Origin: Tissierella sp. Yu-01
Lineage (GTDB): Bacteria; Bacillota; Clostridia; Tissierellales; Tissierellaceae
Length of the DNA stretch: 64,000 nucleotides
Reading direction: 5' to 3'
Assembly: GCF_029537395.1 (NCBI RefSeq)
Contig: NZ_CP120677.1
Location: 2,690,566-2,754,565, forward strand
The position numbers and the translations under genes were made by a program. The notes under the pieces were generated by a model, which was given only the letters and a program-made list of their open reading frames with translations, searched no databases and was not told the origin of the DNA. Below are positions 1-9,790 of this stretch, piece by piece (position 1 is the first letter of the stretch; the number at the start of each line of letters is the position of its first letter).

Positions 1-2
1 AG

Positions 3-1559
3 GTAACATTAGGACCTAAGGGTAGAAATGTTGTTTTAGACAAAAAATTTGGAGCACCACTTATTACAAATGATGGTGTAACTATTGCTCGTGAAATTGA
101 ATTAGAAGATAAATATGAAAACATGGGTGCACAACTTGTTAAAGAAGTTGCAACTAAAACAAATGATGTAGCTGGAGATGGTACTACTACAGCAACTTTA
201 TTAGCTCAAGCTATCATTAGAGAAGGATTAAAAAACGTAGCTGCTGGTGCAAACCCAATGATTATTCAAAAAGGAATAAAAAAGGCTGTAAATACTGCTG
301 TTGAAGAAATCAAGAATTTCTCAGTTAAAGTAGAAACTAAAGAAGCTATCGCTCAAGTTGCAGCTATTTCAGCAGCTGATGAAGAAATAGGTCAATTAAT
401 AGCTGACGCTATGGAGAAGGTAGGAAATGACGGAGTTATTACTGTTGAAGAATCAAAATCAATGGGAACTACTTTAGATGTTGTAGAAGGTATGCAATTT
501 GATAGAGGATATGTTTCAGCTTACATGGTAACTGATACCGAAAAAATGGTAGCAGAATATGAAAATCCATATATCTTAATTACTGATAAGAAGATTACAA
601 ATATACAAGAAATCCTTCCAATATTAGAGCAAATCGTTCAAATGGGTAAACCATTAGTAATCATTGCTGAAGATATTGAAGGAGAAGCAATGGCTACATT
701 AGTAGTTAATAAATTAAGAGGTACATTTAACTGTGTTGCTGTAAAAGCTCCAGGCTTCGGTGACAGAAGAAAAGAAATGCTTCAAGATATAGCTATTTTA
801 ACTGGTGGTACGGTAATCTCTGAAGAATTAGGCTATGATTTAAAAGAAGCTACAGTTGAAATGCTTGGTAGAGCATCAAAGATTAAAGTTGATAAAGAAA
901 ATACAGTAATCGTTGATGGATTAGGAGAACAAGGGGAAATCAAAAACAGAGTAAATCAAATAAGAGCTCAACTTGAAAATACAGAATCAGAATTTGATAG
1001 AGAAAAACTACAAGAAAGATTAGCTAAATTAGCAGGTGGAGTAGCAGTAATCCAAGTTGGTGCTGCAACTGAAACTGAATTAAAGGAAAGAAAATTAAGA
1101 ATAGAAGATGCTCTGGCAGCAACTAGAGCAGCTGTTGAAGAAGGAATGGTACCAGGTGGTGGTACAGTTCTAATCGACGCTATACCTGCAGTTGCTAAAC
1201 TACTAGAGGAGACTAGTGGAGATGAAAAGACTGGTATAAACATTATTGTAAGAGCATTAGAGGAACCAGTTAGACAAATTTCTGCTAATGCAGGATTGGA
1301 AGGCTCTGTAATAGTAGAAAAGGTTAAGGAAGCTGGTGTAGGTATTGGTTTCAACGCATTGACAGAAGAATATGTAGATATGATTAAGAAGGGCATTTCA
1401 GACCCAACTAAGGTAACTCGTTCTGCATTACAAAATGCTGCTAGTGTAGCTGCAATGGTATTAACTACTGAAGGTGCAGTAGCAGATGTAGAAAAAGACG
1501 ACCCAGCTGCAGCAATGGCAGGAATGGGCGGCATGGGTGGAATGGGCGGAATGATGTAG
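3..1559 (+). CDS. groEL: 60 kDa chaperonin GroEL (5' end missing)
   Basis: ATP-driven class I chaperonin that folds proteins in the cytoplasm together with GroES. The open frame runs from the left window edge. Its first visible residues ([14 protein letters not shown]) match the family from about residue 29, so roughly 28 N-terminal residues lie outside. Visible are the ATP-site motif GDGTTTA, the intermediate and apical domains, and the glycine/methionine-rich [10 protein letters not shown] tail ending at TAG. 518 residues are present, giving about 546 in total, the usual length. An ATG at 123 is internal and not the start. groES would be expected just upstream. Identification is certain. 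Confidence 0.98.
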   Translation, partial: VTLGPKGRNVVLDKKFGAPLITNDGVTIAREIELEDKYENMGAQLVKEVATKTNDVAGDGTTTATLLAQAIIREGLKNVAAGANPMIIQKGIKKAVNTAVEEIKNFSVKVETKEAIAQVAAISAADEEIGQLIADAMEKVGNDGVITVEESKSMGTTLDVVEGMQFDRGYVSAYMVTDTEKMVAEYENPYILITDKKITNIQEILPILEQIVQMGKPLVIIAEDIEGEAMATLVVNKLRGTFNCVAVKAPGFGDRRKEMLQDIAILTGGTVISEELGYDLKEATVEMLGRASKIKVDKENTVIVDGLGEQGEIKNRVNQIRAQLENTESEFDREKLQERLAKLAGGVAVIQVGAATETELKERKLRIEDALAATRAAVEEGMVPGGGTVLIDAIPAVAKLLEETSGDEKTGINIIVRALEEPVRQISANAGLEGSVIVEKVKEAGVGIGFNALTEEYVDMIKKGISDPTKVTRSALQNAASVAAMVLTTEGAVADVEKDDPAAAMAGMGGMGGMGGMM

Positions 1560-1576
1560 TCTTTCCCTCAAATACA

Positions 1577-1607
1577 AAAACCTCCGAATTTTATTCGGAG
1601 GTTTTTT
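1577..1607. terminator. Bidirectional terminator between groEL and the LysR gene
   Basis: An 8-bp GC-rich stem (CCTCCGAA 1581-1588, TTCGGAGG 1594-1601) is flanked by A and T runs, so it works in both directions. On the minus strand the stem also encodes the last residues (KTSE, stop) of the LysR protein. A 29-base stretch (1577-1605) recurs identically at 7324-7352. Confidence 0.9.
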
Positions 1608-2547
1608 GCATTCTATTTTTCTCAGATAGCCTAACATATCGTGCAGTGACATTATCTATAAATTTCTGTGCAGTTTTATCTAGAACTGCATTTTTTCTTG
1701 TTATTATCTCAAATTGAATACTATTCTCACAACCTTCAATTGGAACTGATAAAACCTGGAACATTGGGTCCTGGTTATCGAATTCTGTAATGCCTATTGT
1801 ATAGCAGTTGGTAGTGGAAATAAGCTGCATTAATGTTGCGCGACCATATACGTATATTATCTTATTGGAGTTATTCAGATCCATATGGTGTCCCTTTTTT
1901 GTTATATTATATATGAAGTCCTCATATTGACCAAGGTATCGTACAAAACCATAGTCTTTAAGAGCGTCAAGGGTGATTGTTTTTCCTTGCTTTATCAAAT
2001 CATGATGTTTGGAAATACATATTTCTGGTTTGAATCTAGCAATCGTTTTCCAAGATAATTCACTTTTTTCGAGAAAAGTATGGATGTTTTTCTCTTCATT
2101 AATATCGTAATGTATTACACCAACATCCGTATATCCTTTGGCAATGTCCATGATAACATCTCTAGTAGTTCCTTCATTAAGAACGTAAGTAAATTCATCT
2201 ATGTTTTCACTAAGGTCACATACTTCATTAAAACTTTCCATTGTATGAGTAAATTTAGTCATTGAAACCCGGAGCTTGTCTGAAATTTTTATACAAGTAG
2301 GTGAAAATTCCCTCAAAGCCTTTATTTCATTCAATATCGTTTTAGAATGCTTAAGGAAATATTCTCCCGCAGGAGTTAGCTTTACGCCTCTGTTTGTGCG
2401 TTTAAATAATTCAAATCCAATAGATTTTTCCAGATCTTTGATTATATTACTTAAATGGGGCTGTGATATGTATAACTTATTCGCTGCTTTATTTATTGAT
2501 CCACATTCAGCGACTGCTACGAATTCTTCTAAATGGTTAATATCCAA
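1591..2547 (-). CDS. LysR-family transcriptional regulator
   Basis: DNA-binding regulator of 318 residues. The N-terminal winged helix-turn-helix (about residues 1-60, with FVAVAECGSINKAANKLYIS and QPHLSNIIKDLE) is typical of LysR proteins and is followed by an effector-binding domain. The start is TTG at 2547, with AGGAGG at 2558-2563 ten bases upstream. The gene is divergent from the glutaminase/symporter pair, the usual layout for a LysR regulator and its target, so it probably controls glutamine use. The effector is unknown. Its 3' end overlaps the groEL terminator. Confidence 0.9.
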   Translation of the reverse strand: MDINHLEEFVAVAECGSINKAANKLYISQPHLSNIIKDLEKSIGFELFKRTNRGVKLTPAGEYFLKHSKTILNEIKALREFSPTCIKISDKLRVSMTKFTHTMESFNEVCDLSENIDEFTYVLNEGTTRDVIMDIAKGYTDVGVIHYDINEEKNIHTFLEKSELSWKTIARFKPEICISKHHDLIKQGKTITLDALKDYGFVRYLGQYEDFIYNITKKGHHMDLNNSNKIIYVYGRATLMQLISTTNCYTIGITEFDNQDPMFQVLSVPIEGCENSIQFEIITRKNAVLDKTAQKFIDNVTARYVRLSEKNRMQKTSE

Positions 2548-2630
2548 GTTTTTGCTACCTCCTTTTAGAATGTCTGATATTTAAAGTAATAATACAATCA
2601 ATTAAAGTTTACCACATTGTTAAAAATTTA

Positions 2631-2665
2631 GTTATATCTTTTACACATAATGGTTATGTCTTTTA
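2631..2665. promoter_or_regulatory. Direct repeat, candidate LysR operator
   Basis: Two copies of GTTATRTCTTTTA (2631-2643 and 2653-2665) differ at one base and have a 22-base period, about two helical turns. They lie between the divergent lysR and glutaminase genes. Binding by the LysR protein is inferred. Confidence 0.5.
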
Positions 2666-2750
2666 AGTATTACCAGATTATTACAAAACGATGTAAACTA
2701 AAGTTATGGTACAACCTATAAACACATCAGAAGGGAGGTTATAATTAAAA

Positions 2751-3704
2751 ATGAAAAATATTGATGTAGTATTAAAGGAAGCCCTAGAATATAGTCGTAA
2801 ATACATAGATAAAGGGAATGTTGCTACATATATTCCTGAATTGGCTAAAGTGGACAAGAATATGCTTGGGGCTAGTATAGTAACCGTGGAAGGCAAGCGA
2901 TATCACATAGGGGATTGTCAACATGAATTTACTATGCAGAGTATATCAAAAACGATTGCACTAATTTATGCCCTTGAGCATATTGGATCCAAAATAGTAT
3001 TCAGTAAGGTAGGTATGGAGCCTTCAGGAGATCCATTTAACTCCATGGCTAAGCTTGAGACTAAAGATAAATATCCATCCAATCCATTTATAAATGCCGG
3101 AGCAATTACGGTGGCAGGCTTGATTGCTGATAAATATGAATTTGAAGATTATTTAGCTTTTACTCGTCGACTATGTGGAAGAGATTCTATTGAGGTAGAT
3201 GAAAACGTATACAAATCAGAAAGTGAAACTGGCATGTTAAATCGTTCTATGGCATTCTTTATGAAAAATAATGGCATTATTGAAACAGATGTTGAAAAGA
3301 CATTAGAATTTTATTTTAAAATGTGCTCAGTTAAGGTAAATACAGATGATCTTTCTAATTATGCATCTATCTTATCCTATGGCGGTGTAGAGCCTAAATC
3401 AGGAATTAGACTGATTGACAAAGAAGTTTTGATAGTTACGAAGTCGCTTATGGCAACTTGCGGAATGTATGATGGATCAGGGGAATTTGCCATAAGAGTT
3501 GGAATGCCAGCTAAAAGTGGAGTAGGTGGAGGAATAATCGCTTCCGCTGAAAACAAGATGGGGATTAGTGTCTTTGGTCCTGCACTAGATGTTCAGGGAA
3601 ATAGTATAGGAGGATATCATTTTCTAGAGTACCTATCAAAAGAATTAGGTCTACACTACTTTAGTGGTGAATTAGCTCAAAAATATAGAAAGAAGGTGAT
3701 ATAA
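2751..3704 (+). CDS. glsA: Glutaminase A
   Basis: Hydrolyses L-glutamine to glutamate and ammonia in the cytoplasm; serine-dependent, beta-lactamase-like fold. 317 residues, close to the usual 305-310. The catalytic S-x-x-K motif is S64-I-S-K67 (in MQSISKT). Conserved blocks EPSGDPFNS, NPFINAGAI and KSGVGGGI are present. The start is supported by GGGAGG at 2733-2738. It is followed after 62 bases by a Na+:amino-acid symporter and divergent from a LysR regulator. The pair looks like an import-and-deamidate unit for glutamine, as in the Bacillus glsA-glnT arrangement. Confidence 0.95.
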   Translation: MKNIDVVLKEALEYSRKYIDKGNVATYIPELAKVDKNMLGASIVTVEGKRYHIGDCQHEFTMQSISKTIALIYALEHIGSKIVFSKVGMEPSGDPFNSMAKLETKDKYPSNPFINAGAITVAGLIADKYEFEDYLAFTRRLCGRDSIEVDENVYKSESETGMLNRSMAFFMKNNGIIETDVEKTLEFYFKMCSVKVNTDDLSNYASILSYGGVEPKSGIRLIDKEVLIVTKSLMATCGMYDGSGEFAIRVGMPAKSGVGGGIIASAENKMGISVFGPALDVQGNSIGGYHFLEYLSKELGLHYFSGELAQKYRKKVI

Positions 3705-3766
3705 ACAATTGGAGAGAGCAACTAGCAAAGCAATTTTCTATATCTTTTAAATTTAGGAGGGATTTT

Positions 3767-5194
3767 ATGTACGCAAATCTTATTGGTAGTTTAAGTGGTT
3801 TTCTTTATACGTATGTTTTACCAATACTATTAGTTGGTGGTGGACTATACTTTACTTTTAAAACAAATTTTGTACAAGTCCGTTTATTAAAGGAATCCAT
3901 AAAGGTTGTAAGTGAACCTGCAGAGGACGAGAAATCGATGTCATCATTCCAAGCACTGATGGTTTCTACAGCATCTAGAGTTGGAACTGGAAATATCGTC
4001 GGTGTGTCTACAGCAATATGTATTGGTGGTGCTGGATCAGTATTTTGGATGTGGGTTGTAGCTTTTTTAGGAGCAGCGTCTGCTTTTGTAGAAAGTACCC
4101 TTGCACAAATTTATAAAAAACGTGACAAGGAAGGCGGTTCTTATGGTGGACCAGCACATTATATTGAAAATGGCTTGAAGAGCAAGAGCTTAGGTATGAC
4201 TTTTGCAATTATCTTGATTCTTACTTATATGATTGGGTTTAACATGCTAGCAGCTTATAATATTAATTCTGCATTTGCTACATATAGTTTCTATAATCCT
4301 GAAGTAACTCCACTGATTGTAGGAGCTATATTAGCTGTAATGACTGGTATTAGCATCTTTGGTGGCGGAAAGAAATTAAGTGAAATTGCTTCATTACTTG
4401 TTCCAATAATGTCAGTGACATATATAATCGTAGCATTTATTATAATATTTAAAAATATAGCTATTATTCCATCTATGTTTGCTGATATATTTAAACAAGC
4501 ATTTGATTTCAAAGCTATATTTGGCGGTTTTGCTGGATCAGCTGTTATGATGGGATTAAAGAGAGGATTATATTCAAATGAAGCAGGTATCGGTTCTGCG
4601 CCAAATGCAGCAGCTGCAGCTGATGTATCACATCCTGTAAAACAAGGTTTGGTTCAAATGATGGCTGTATATCTAGATACATGGGTAATTTGTACAGCGA
4701 CTGCAATCATGCTATTAGCTTCAGGAGTTGCTCCAGATCCAGAGCTAGCAGGTGCGGCATATAATGTAGCAGCATTGAGCAATAATTTCGGAGCATTCGG
4801 ACAACATTTCTTCACATTTGCTTTATTCTTATTCGGATTTACAACTTTAATTGGGAACTATTTCTATTCAGAAGCAAACTTGAAATATATAGTTGGGGAA
4901 AACACCAACAAAACTACATTGACAGTTTCACGTATCATAGCAGTAGCTGTAATATTCTTTGGTACAGGAATGGGTTTTGGCGTTGCATGGGATACAGCGG
5001 ATGTGCTTATGGCAGCTATGGCATTGATTAACATACCAGCAATATTTATTTTAAAAGATCCAGTTATTGCTTGTATGAACGACTATATCGAACAGAGAAA
5101 AAGTGGAAAGAATCCAGTATTCAAGACTTCTTCTATAGGATTAAAAGATAAGGTGGATTTTTGGGAAGATACTAAAGCAAGTTCATCAAAATAG
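3767..5194 (+). CDS. Sodium:alanine/glutamine symporter (AGCS family)
   Basis: Integral membrane Na+-coupled amino-acid importer of 475 residues with about ten hydrophobic segments. Family signatures include SSFQALMVSTASRVGTGNIVG near the N-terminus and GLKRGLYSNEAGIGSAPNAAA in the middle. AGGAGG at 3755-3760 precedes the ATG. Because glutaminase is immediately upstream, glutamine is the most likely substrate, although family members also carry alanine or glycine. The C-terminal tail is charged and cytoplasmic. Confidence 0.92.
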   Translation: MYANLIGSLSGFLYTYVLPILLVGGGLYFTFKTNFVQVRLLKESIKVVSEPAEDEKSMSSFQALMVSTASRVGTGNIVGVSTAICIGGAGSVFWMWVVAFLGAASAFVESTLAQIYKKRDKEGGSYGGPAHYIENGLKSKSLGMTFAIILILTYMIGFNMLAAYNINSAFATYSFYNPEVTPLIVGAILAVMTGISIFGGGKKLSEIASLLVPIMSVTYIIVAFIIIFKNIAIIPSMFADIFKQAFDFKAIFGGFAGSAVMMGLKRGLYSNEAGIGSAPNAAAAADVSHPVKQGLVQMMAVYLDTWVICTATAIMLLASGVAPDPELAGAAYNVAALSNNFGAFGQHFFTFALFLFGFTTLIGNYFYSEANLKYIVGENTNKTTLTVSRIIAVAVIFFGTGMGFGVAWDTADVLMAAMALINIPAIFILKDPVIACMNDYIEQRKSGKNPVFKTSSIGLKDKVDFWEDTKASSSK

Positions 5195-5236
5195 TTATTG
5201 AGTAAGTTACAATTTAATGGACTATAATAAAGGATT

Positions 5237-5274
5237 AACTAAAGGCCTAGGAATATACTCCTAGGCCTTTAGTT
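5237..5274 (+). terminator. Terminator-like hairpin after the symporter gene
   Basis: Perfect 16-bp inverted repeat (5237-5252 and 5259-5274, core AAGGCCTAGGA) with a 6-base loop. The T-run is weak, but the stem is long and lies between the symporter and chemoreceptor genes. Confidence 0.75.
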
Positions 5275-5319
5275 GATAGATTAAGAGTAAATGACATAAA
5301 TAAGAAAGGGATGTAGAAA

Positions 5320-7314
5320 ATGAAGCTAAAAAACAAAATAATTCTTTTTACTACCATGGTTTGCATTATTAGTATTTTGTTTGTTTCTGGAGTGAATTAT
5401 TTCTTTGCTATTACCAAGCTTGAAGATGAAATAAATAGCAAGGTAGAAATAGAAGCAGAAAAAATTTCAATGGATATTGACAGCTGGATATCTACACAAA
5501 AGACAGTATTGTCGGAATTAATTAATAGCATGGTTACTTTTGATGATTTTAAACATGAAAATGTATGTGACTTTTTAAAGGCTGCTACAGAAAGGAATCC
5601 AGGAAATTTCTATTATGGATCACTTGAAGGATTGCCATATCTACATCCAAATCGCCGTGTAATTGATTATGATCCTACGGAAAGAGTTTGGTATGTAGGT
5701 GCAGAAGAGATAGATGATTTTTACATAGCTGAACCTTATGTTGATACTGAGACTTTAAATATGGTAATATCCATATCTAAGGCTTTTGAAACAAAGGATG
5801 GTAGAAAAGGTGTTTTAGCGACAGATATACAAATTGATTATCTAGTAGACTTAATTTCCCAAGTAAAAATCTCAGATGATTCATATGCATTTTTGCTCGA
5901 TAACAATGGTAATATAATTACACATCTTAATGATGAGTACAAGCCTCTAGAGAATCGAGTAACGAATATCAAAGATATTTTAAACGGAGAATTTGTAAGT
6001 ATATCTGAAGCAGAGAATTTAGACCTATATGACAGAAGTATTATAGATTATGATGGAGTTGAAAGATACTTCTTTTCAGCAGATATACTTGAATCTGATT
6101 GGAAGGTTGGAGTTGCTATTTCTTCAGATTATGCTACATATACAATCGATAATGTTTTTAGATATACTGTTTTAGGAACAATAATCGTATTAGTTTTTAC
6201 TATTTGTTTATCTTTATATATATCATATTCTATAACTAAACCAATAATTTCCTCTGCTGATTTAGCTGAAAAAATAGGAAATTTGAACCTATTAAAGCAA
6301 ATCGATGCAAAGGACCTAAAAAGAAAAGATGAAATTGGAAAGATGTACAATTCATTTAATAATATAATTGTTAAACTTAAATTATTCATGGAGGATATGG
6401 ATAGCTCTATTGAAACAAATCATGAAATCTATAAAAAGACTATAGATGAACTAGGAAAACTCACTGATTTAGCAGAAGAAACTTCCGCGACTACTGAAGA
6501 ACTATCTGCCAATATGGAAGAAACAACAGCATCTATAGTGACTATAACTGAAGCTGCAACTAATATTGAGAAAGCAATAGTTGGTTTTTCTGAGGAGATT
6601 GAGAAGGGTGCTTATACTTCTAATGAGATAAGCTCAAAGGCGGATAGTTTGAGTGAGCAATTTATACAGGCAAAACAGAATACAATGGAAGTTTATGCTT
6701 CAACTAAAGATGATATACAAAGAGCAATGGTTGCTGCTAAGGGTGTAAGTAAAATAGAAATTCTATCAAATGCAATACTGGAAATATCAGATCAGACAAG
6801 CTTATTAAGTCTAAATGCTGCAATTGAAGCTGCAAGAGCAGGAGAATCAGGTAGAGGTTTTGCTGTCGTGGCTGAGGAAATAAGAAAATTAGCGGAAGGC
6901 TCAAATAGAACAGTCATTGAGATTCAAAATGTTACTCATGATATAACTAGTGCTGTAAACCAGCTTGTTGATAATACAAGTAACTTAATTAGCTTCCTTG
7001 AAAATGATATTTTAGGGGACTATGAAATGATGGTTTCTGCTGTTCAAAGCTACAAGGAAGATGGAGCGTCGCTTAATGATATGATATCAGATTTATCTGC
7101 AACTGCAGAGGAACTATCAGCAACAGTAACTAATATTACAACATCAATGTCTGATGTTGCAGTAACTGTAGAAGATTCTAACCAGGCTACAATGAATATT
7201 GCTGAAAAAAACATGAATATTGTTCAAGCTATTGAAAAAATTAATTTCATTATGGAAAGGAATAAAGAAGTATCAGAAAAACTTGAAAAGATAGTATCTG
7301 AAGTAAAATACTAA
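5320..7314 (+). CDS. Methyl-accepting chemotaxis protein
   Basis: Membrane chemoreceptor of 664 residues. One transmembrane segment lies near residues 7-29, followed by an extracellular double-Cache-like sensor (to about 275), a second transmembrane segment (about 280-303), HAMP, and a cytoplasmic signalling domain. The hairpin-tip region contains [20 protein letters not shown] and the neighbouring [18 protein letters not shown]. Several E/Q-rich helices could be methylated. It stands alone between two hairpins. Ligand unknown; dCache sensors often bind amino acids, which would fit the upstream glutamine genes, but this is inference. Confidence 0.95.
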   Translation: MKLKNKIILFTTMVCIISILFVSGVNYFFAITKLEDEINSKVEIEAEKISMDIDSWISTQKTVLSELINSMVTFDDFKHENVCDFLKAATERNPGNFYYGSLEGLPYLHPNRRVIDYDPTERVWYVGAEEIDDFYIAEPYVDTETLNMVISISKAFETKDGRKGVLATDIQIDYLVDLISQVKISDDSYAFLLDNNGNIITHLNDEYKPLENRVTNIKDILNGEFVSISEAENLDLYDRSIIDYDGVERYFFSADILESDWKVGVAISSDYATYTIDNVFRYTVLGTIIVLVFTICLSLYISYSITKPIISSADLAEKIGNLNLLKQIDAKDLKRKDEIGKMYNSFNNIIVKLKLFMEDMDSSIETNHEIYKKTIDELGKLTDLAEETSATTEELSANMEETTASIVTITEAATNIEKAIVGFSEEIEKGAYTSNEISSKADSLSEQFIQAKQNTMEVYASTKDDIQRAMVAAKGVSKIEILSNAILEISDQTSLLSLNAAIEAARAGESGRGFAVVAEEIRKLAEGSNRTVIEIQNVTHDITSAVNQLVDNTSNLISFLENDILGDYEMMVSAVQSYKEDGASLNDMISDLSATAEELSATVTNITTSMSDVAVTVEDSNQATMNIAEKNMNIVQAIEKINFIMERNKEVSEKLEKIVSEVKY

Positions 7315-7323
7315 TTAAATTTG

Positions 7324-7352
7324 AAAACCTCCGAATTTTATTCGGAGGTTTT
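7324..7352. terminator. Terminator, identical copy of the groEL terminator
   Basis: 29 bases identical to 1577-1605: stem CCTCCGAA/TTCGGAGG with flanking A4 and T4. It closes the chemoreceptor gene. The minus strand again reads KTSE-stop through it. Confidence 0.85.
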
Positions 7353-7440
7353 GGTATCAAAGGCTTGAGCCAAAAGTCTTCTTTCATTTTCTAATATTTC
7401 TTCTTCAGTCCAATAGTATCCGTTTTGATTCTGTACCCAT
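7324..7440 (-). pseudogene. Gene fragment: 3' end of an unidentified ORF
   Basis: The minus strand reads an open tail of about 33 residues (WVQNQNGYYWTEEE, then ILENERRLLAQAFDTKTSE, stop) whose last codons run through the terminator. It is blocked upstream by an in-frame TAA and has no start codon or ribosome site. The composition looks protein-like but I do not recognise the family. It is probably the remnant of a deleted gene. Confidence 0.3.
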
Positions 7441-7548
7441 TAAGTAGCGTTTAGATTAGATTCGCTGCAGAAAAGCTGGGTATAAATAATAATGGAATTT
7501 AATAGTATATATATATTGAATTCAAAATAAAATAGGAGGAGGGATTAT

Positions 7549-8952
7549 ATGGGTTACATAATAGGTGGAGGAGTTTTTTTAGTCCTTATTGTATTTTTAT
7601 TCCTTTGCTGGAGAAAAGTGTCTGCAGATAAGGCAATGGTTATTACTGGCCTTAAGAAGAGGGTTTTATCAGGGAAAGGTGGATTTATGATACCATTCCT
7701 AGAGACATCCTGCAAGATATCACTGGAAAATATATCAATGACAACAGATGTATTAGAAGCTCCATCTAAACAAGGTATCTTTGTAGACGTAGTAGGTACA
7801 GCAATTGTAAAGGTTAAGAATGATAGAGACAGCATATTAAAGGCTGTTGAACAATTTAGTGTTAGTGGACATAGTGACAATACAGTAAATGTAATAAGTA
7901 AGATGGTTGAACAAATCCTTGAAGGGAAATTAAGAGGAATAGTATCAACACTTACAGTAGAGCAAATCAACGAAGACAGAGCAGCCTTTGAACAACGCAT
8001 TGAGGATGATATAAGAGAAGAATTAAACTTCATGGGATTACAACTTGTTTCCTACAGTATATTAAAGATAGCAACTCAAGGAGGATATTTAGAAAATAGA
8101 GCAATTCCTCAAATTGCTTCAGCTAAAGCAGATGCTGATATTGCAACTGCTGAAAGAAAGAGAGATACAGAAATCAAGACTGCTGATGCAACAAGAGTAG
8201 GTCAAAAGGCGCAAATTGAAGCAGAAACGGCAATAGCAGAAGTTCAAAGAGATAAGGCTTTAAAGGTTGAAAGCTATAGAGCCGAACAAGATAGAGCTAA
8301 GGCCGATGCGGATGTTGCATACAAACTTAAAGAAATAGAAAATGAAGCTCTTGTTGCAGAACAACAAGCAGCACTTGCTAAAAAGAATGCTATAGTAGTA
8401 GAAGAGAGATTAGTTGCAGAGGTAAAAAAACCAGCGGATGCTAATAAGTACCATACAGAGGTCAAAGCAGAGGCTGATAAAATAAAAGCCATAAAAGAGG
8501 CAGAAGCTCAAGCTGAAGCTATTAGAATAAAAGCTATTGCAGAAGCTGATGCTTTAAAGATTGAGGCAATAGCAGAAGCAGAAGCAATAAAAGTTAGAGG
8601 ACTTGCTGAGGCTGATTCAATCAGGGCTAAGGGGCTAGCAGAAGCAGAAGCAAAAGACAGATTAGCTGAAGCTATGGCTAAATATGGTGAGGCAGCTATA
8701 GTTGAATTAATAGTTTCAAGATTACCTGAAATGATGATGGCAGTATCTAAGCCTTTAGAACAAGTAGATAAAATTACTATCATAGATAATGGAGGTAATG
8801 AAGGTGCTTCTAAACTAACTAGGCTTATAACAGACGTTACTACAAATGGATTTCAAACTGTAAAGGATATTACCGGCGTTGATATAAACGAAATAATTAA
8901 AGATTATACTAATAGAGATAAAAAGGAAATTGAAGCTGAAGAGTGGTCTTAG
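7549..8952 (+). CDS. Flotillin-like SPFH-domain membrane protein
   Basis: 467 residues. An N-terminal membrane segment (about residues 2-20) is followed by an SPFH/PHB domain (about 25-190) and a long Ala/Glu/Lys-rich coiled coil with repeated AEAxAIKxxA units (about 190-385), then a short C-terminal domain. This is the flotillin architecture (FloT/YuaG) that organises functional membrane microdomains. A strong AGGAGGAGGG lies just upstream of the ATG. It is followed by envelope-stress genes, fitting a role in membrane homeostasis. The repetitive coiled-coil codons create long antisense ORFs that are not genes. Confidence 0.92.
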   Translation: MGYIIGGGVFLVLIVFLFLCWRKVSADKAMVITGLKKRVLSGKGGFMIPFLETSCKISLENISMTTDVLEAPSKQGIFVDVVGTAIVKVKNDRDSILKAVEQFSVSGHSDNTVNVISKMVEQILEGKLRGIVSTLTVEQINEDRAAFEQRIEDDIREELNFMGLQLVSYSILKIATQGGYLENRAIPQIASAKADADIATAERKRDTEIKTADATRVGQKAQIEAETAIAEVQRDKALKVESYRAEQDRAKADADVAYKLKEIENEALVAEQQAALAKKNAIVVEERLVAEVKKPADANKYHTEVKAEADKIKAIKEAEAQAEAIRIKAIAEADALKIEAIAEAEAIKVRGLAEADSIRAKGLAEAEAKDRLAEAMAKYGEAAIVELIVSRLPEMMMAVSKPLEQVDKITIIDNGGNEGASKLTRLITDVTTNGFQTVKDITGVDINEIIKDYTNRDKKEIEAEEWS

Positions 8953-8971
8953 TTGATCGCTCTATTTTTTT
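8941..8971 (+). terminator. Terminator after the flotillin-like gene
   Basis: 8-bp stem with two wobble pairs (GAGTGGTC 8941-8948, GATCGCTC 8955-8962) followed by a T-rich run. The stop codon of the flotillin-like gene lies in the loop. Confidence 0.6.
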
Positions 8972-8977
8972 ATTTTG

Positions 8978-9010
8978 TTGCAGTACTTTCATATTTAGCT
9001 TCGTTATTAT
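8978..9010 (+). promoter_or_regulatory. ECF-sigma-like promoter, copy A
   Basis: TTGCAGTACTTT, then 8 bases, then GCTTCGTTATTAT. It matches 9739-9771 at 27 of 33 positions. The CGTTA block resembles ECF -10 elements. It lies about 90 bases before the gene at 9101. Confidence 0.55.
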
Positions 9011-9100
9011 ATTTGTAAGGATTTCCTTCAAATTTTAGTTGCCTATTAGGCAATTAATATATATGATAATGTAAGGCAATATTAATTTTTGAGGTGTGAA

Positions 9101-9664
9101 ATGAAAGAAACTAACAAAATTTATATTTTACTTTCCCATAGTGGATCATTATTTTCCAAACTAATAAATATATGTAGTGGTTTTCCATATACTCATGTGT
9201 CTATAGCTCTAGATAGTGAGTTAAATGAATTATATAGCTTTGGGAGAATTCATCCATATAATCCAATAATAGGTGGGTTTGTTAGGGAAGATATAGAAAA
9301 TGGAACATTTAGTAGGTTTCCAGAAACTATGTGTGCACTATATTCATTGGAGATTGAGGAAGAACAATATAATAATTTAGAAAGAGAGCTTGAAAGATTC
9401 AAAAAAGAAAAAGATAAATATGGGTATAATTTATTAGGAGTTTTAAGTGCTGCATTTAATTTTCCGCTTCATAGAAAATACAATTATTTTTGTTCACAGT
9501 TTGTTTCAGAGCTGTTGTTAAAAAGTGGAATAAGGATATTAGATAAAAATCCAGATTTAACCTCTCCTATGGATTTCGGGAGTTGTAAGGAATTGGAAAT
9601 TGTTTACGAAGGATATCTTAGGACTTATAATGAAGTGAAGATGTGTCCAGCTTCATTTAGATAA
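9101..9664 (+). CDS. YiiX-like permuted NlpC/P60 cysteine-peptidase-fold protein
   Basis: 187 residues from the ATG at 9101, chosen because GAGGTG (9091-9096) precedes it; an upstream in-frame TTG at 9089 overlaps that site. The order of motifs, an early histidine in FPYTHVSIAL and a late cysteine in YNYFCSQFVSELL, is that of circularly permuted NlpC/P60 (YiiX/YebB-like) hydrolases acting on amide or lipid-linked bonds. No signal peptide is obvious. It lies between two matching ECF-like promoters, so it is a likely member of the sigma regulon. Substrate unknown. Confidence 0.75.
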   Translation: MKETNKIYILLSHSGSLFSKLINICSGFPYTHVSIALDSELNELYSFGRIHPYNPIIGGFVREDIENGTFSRFPETMCALYSLEIEEEQYNNLERELERFKKEKDKYGYNLLGVLSAAFNFPLHRKYNYFCSQFVSELLLKSGIRILDKNPDLTSPMDFGSCKELEIVYEGYLRTYNEVKMCPASFR

Positions 9665-9700
9665 CAATGTTTCAATGCAATTATATAATATTTTTTAAAG

Positions 9701-9728
9701 GGAGAACATAAAAGTTCTTCTTTTTTTC
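9701..9728 (+). terminator. Terminator after the NlpC/P60-like gene
   Basis: 7-bp stem GGAGAAC (9701-9707) / GTTCTTC (9714-9720) with a 6-base loop and a T7 run. Confidence 0.75.
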
Positions 9729-9738
9729 TGTTTTTTTA

Positions 9739-9771
9739 TTGCAGTACTTTTAAAATATGCTACGTTATTAT
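9739..9771 (+). promoter_or_regulatory. ECF-sigma-like promoter, copy B (autoregulation)
   Basis: TTGCAGTACTTT, 8 bases, GCTACGTTATTAT, just upstream of the sigma gene at 9791 and matching copy A at 8978-9010. ECF factors commonly transcribe their own gene from such a promoter. Confidence 0.6.
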
Positions 9772-9790
9772 TATAGAGAGGAGGGGAGGC

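Noticed and set aside
968-1534. Antisense ORF inside groEL
   Set aside because: Shadow of the conserved groEL frame, rich in Ser/Thr/Pro as expected for an antisense reading; no start signals.
8450-8660. DNA tandem repeat in the flotillin-like gene
   Set aside because: The repetition is at protein level (AEA units of a coiled coil); the DNA copies are too diverged to be a functional repeat.
7554-8783. Long antisense ORFs opposite the flotillin-like gene
   Set aside because: They arise from the repetitive Ala/Glu/Lys codons of the coiled coil; no ribosome sites and no protein-like motifs.
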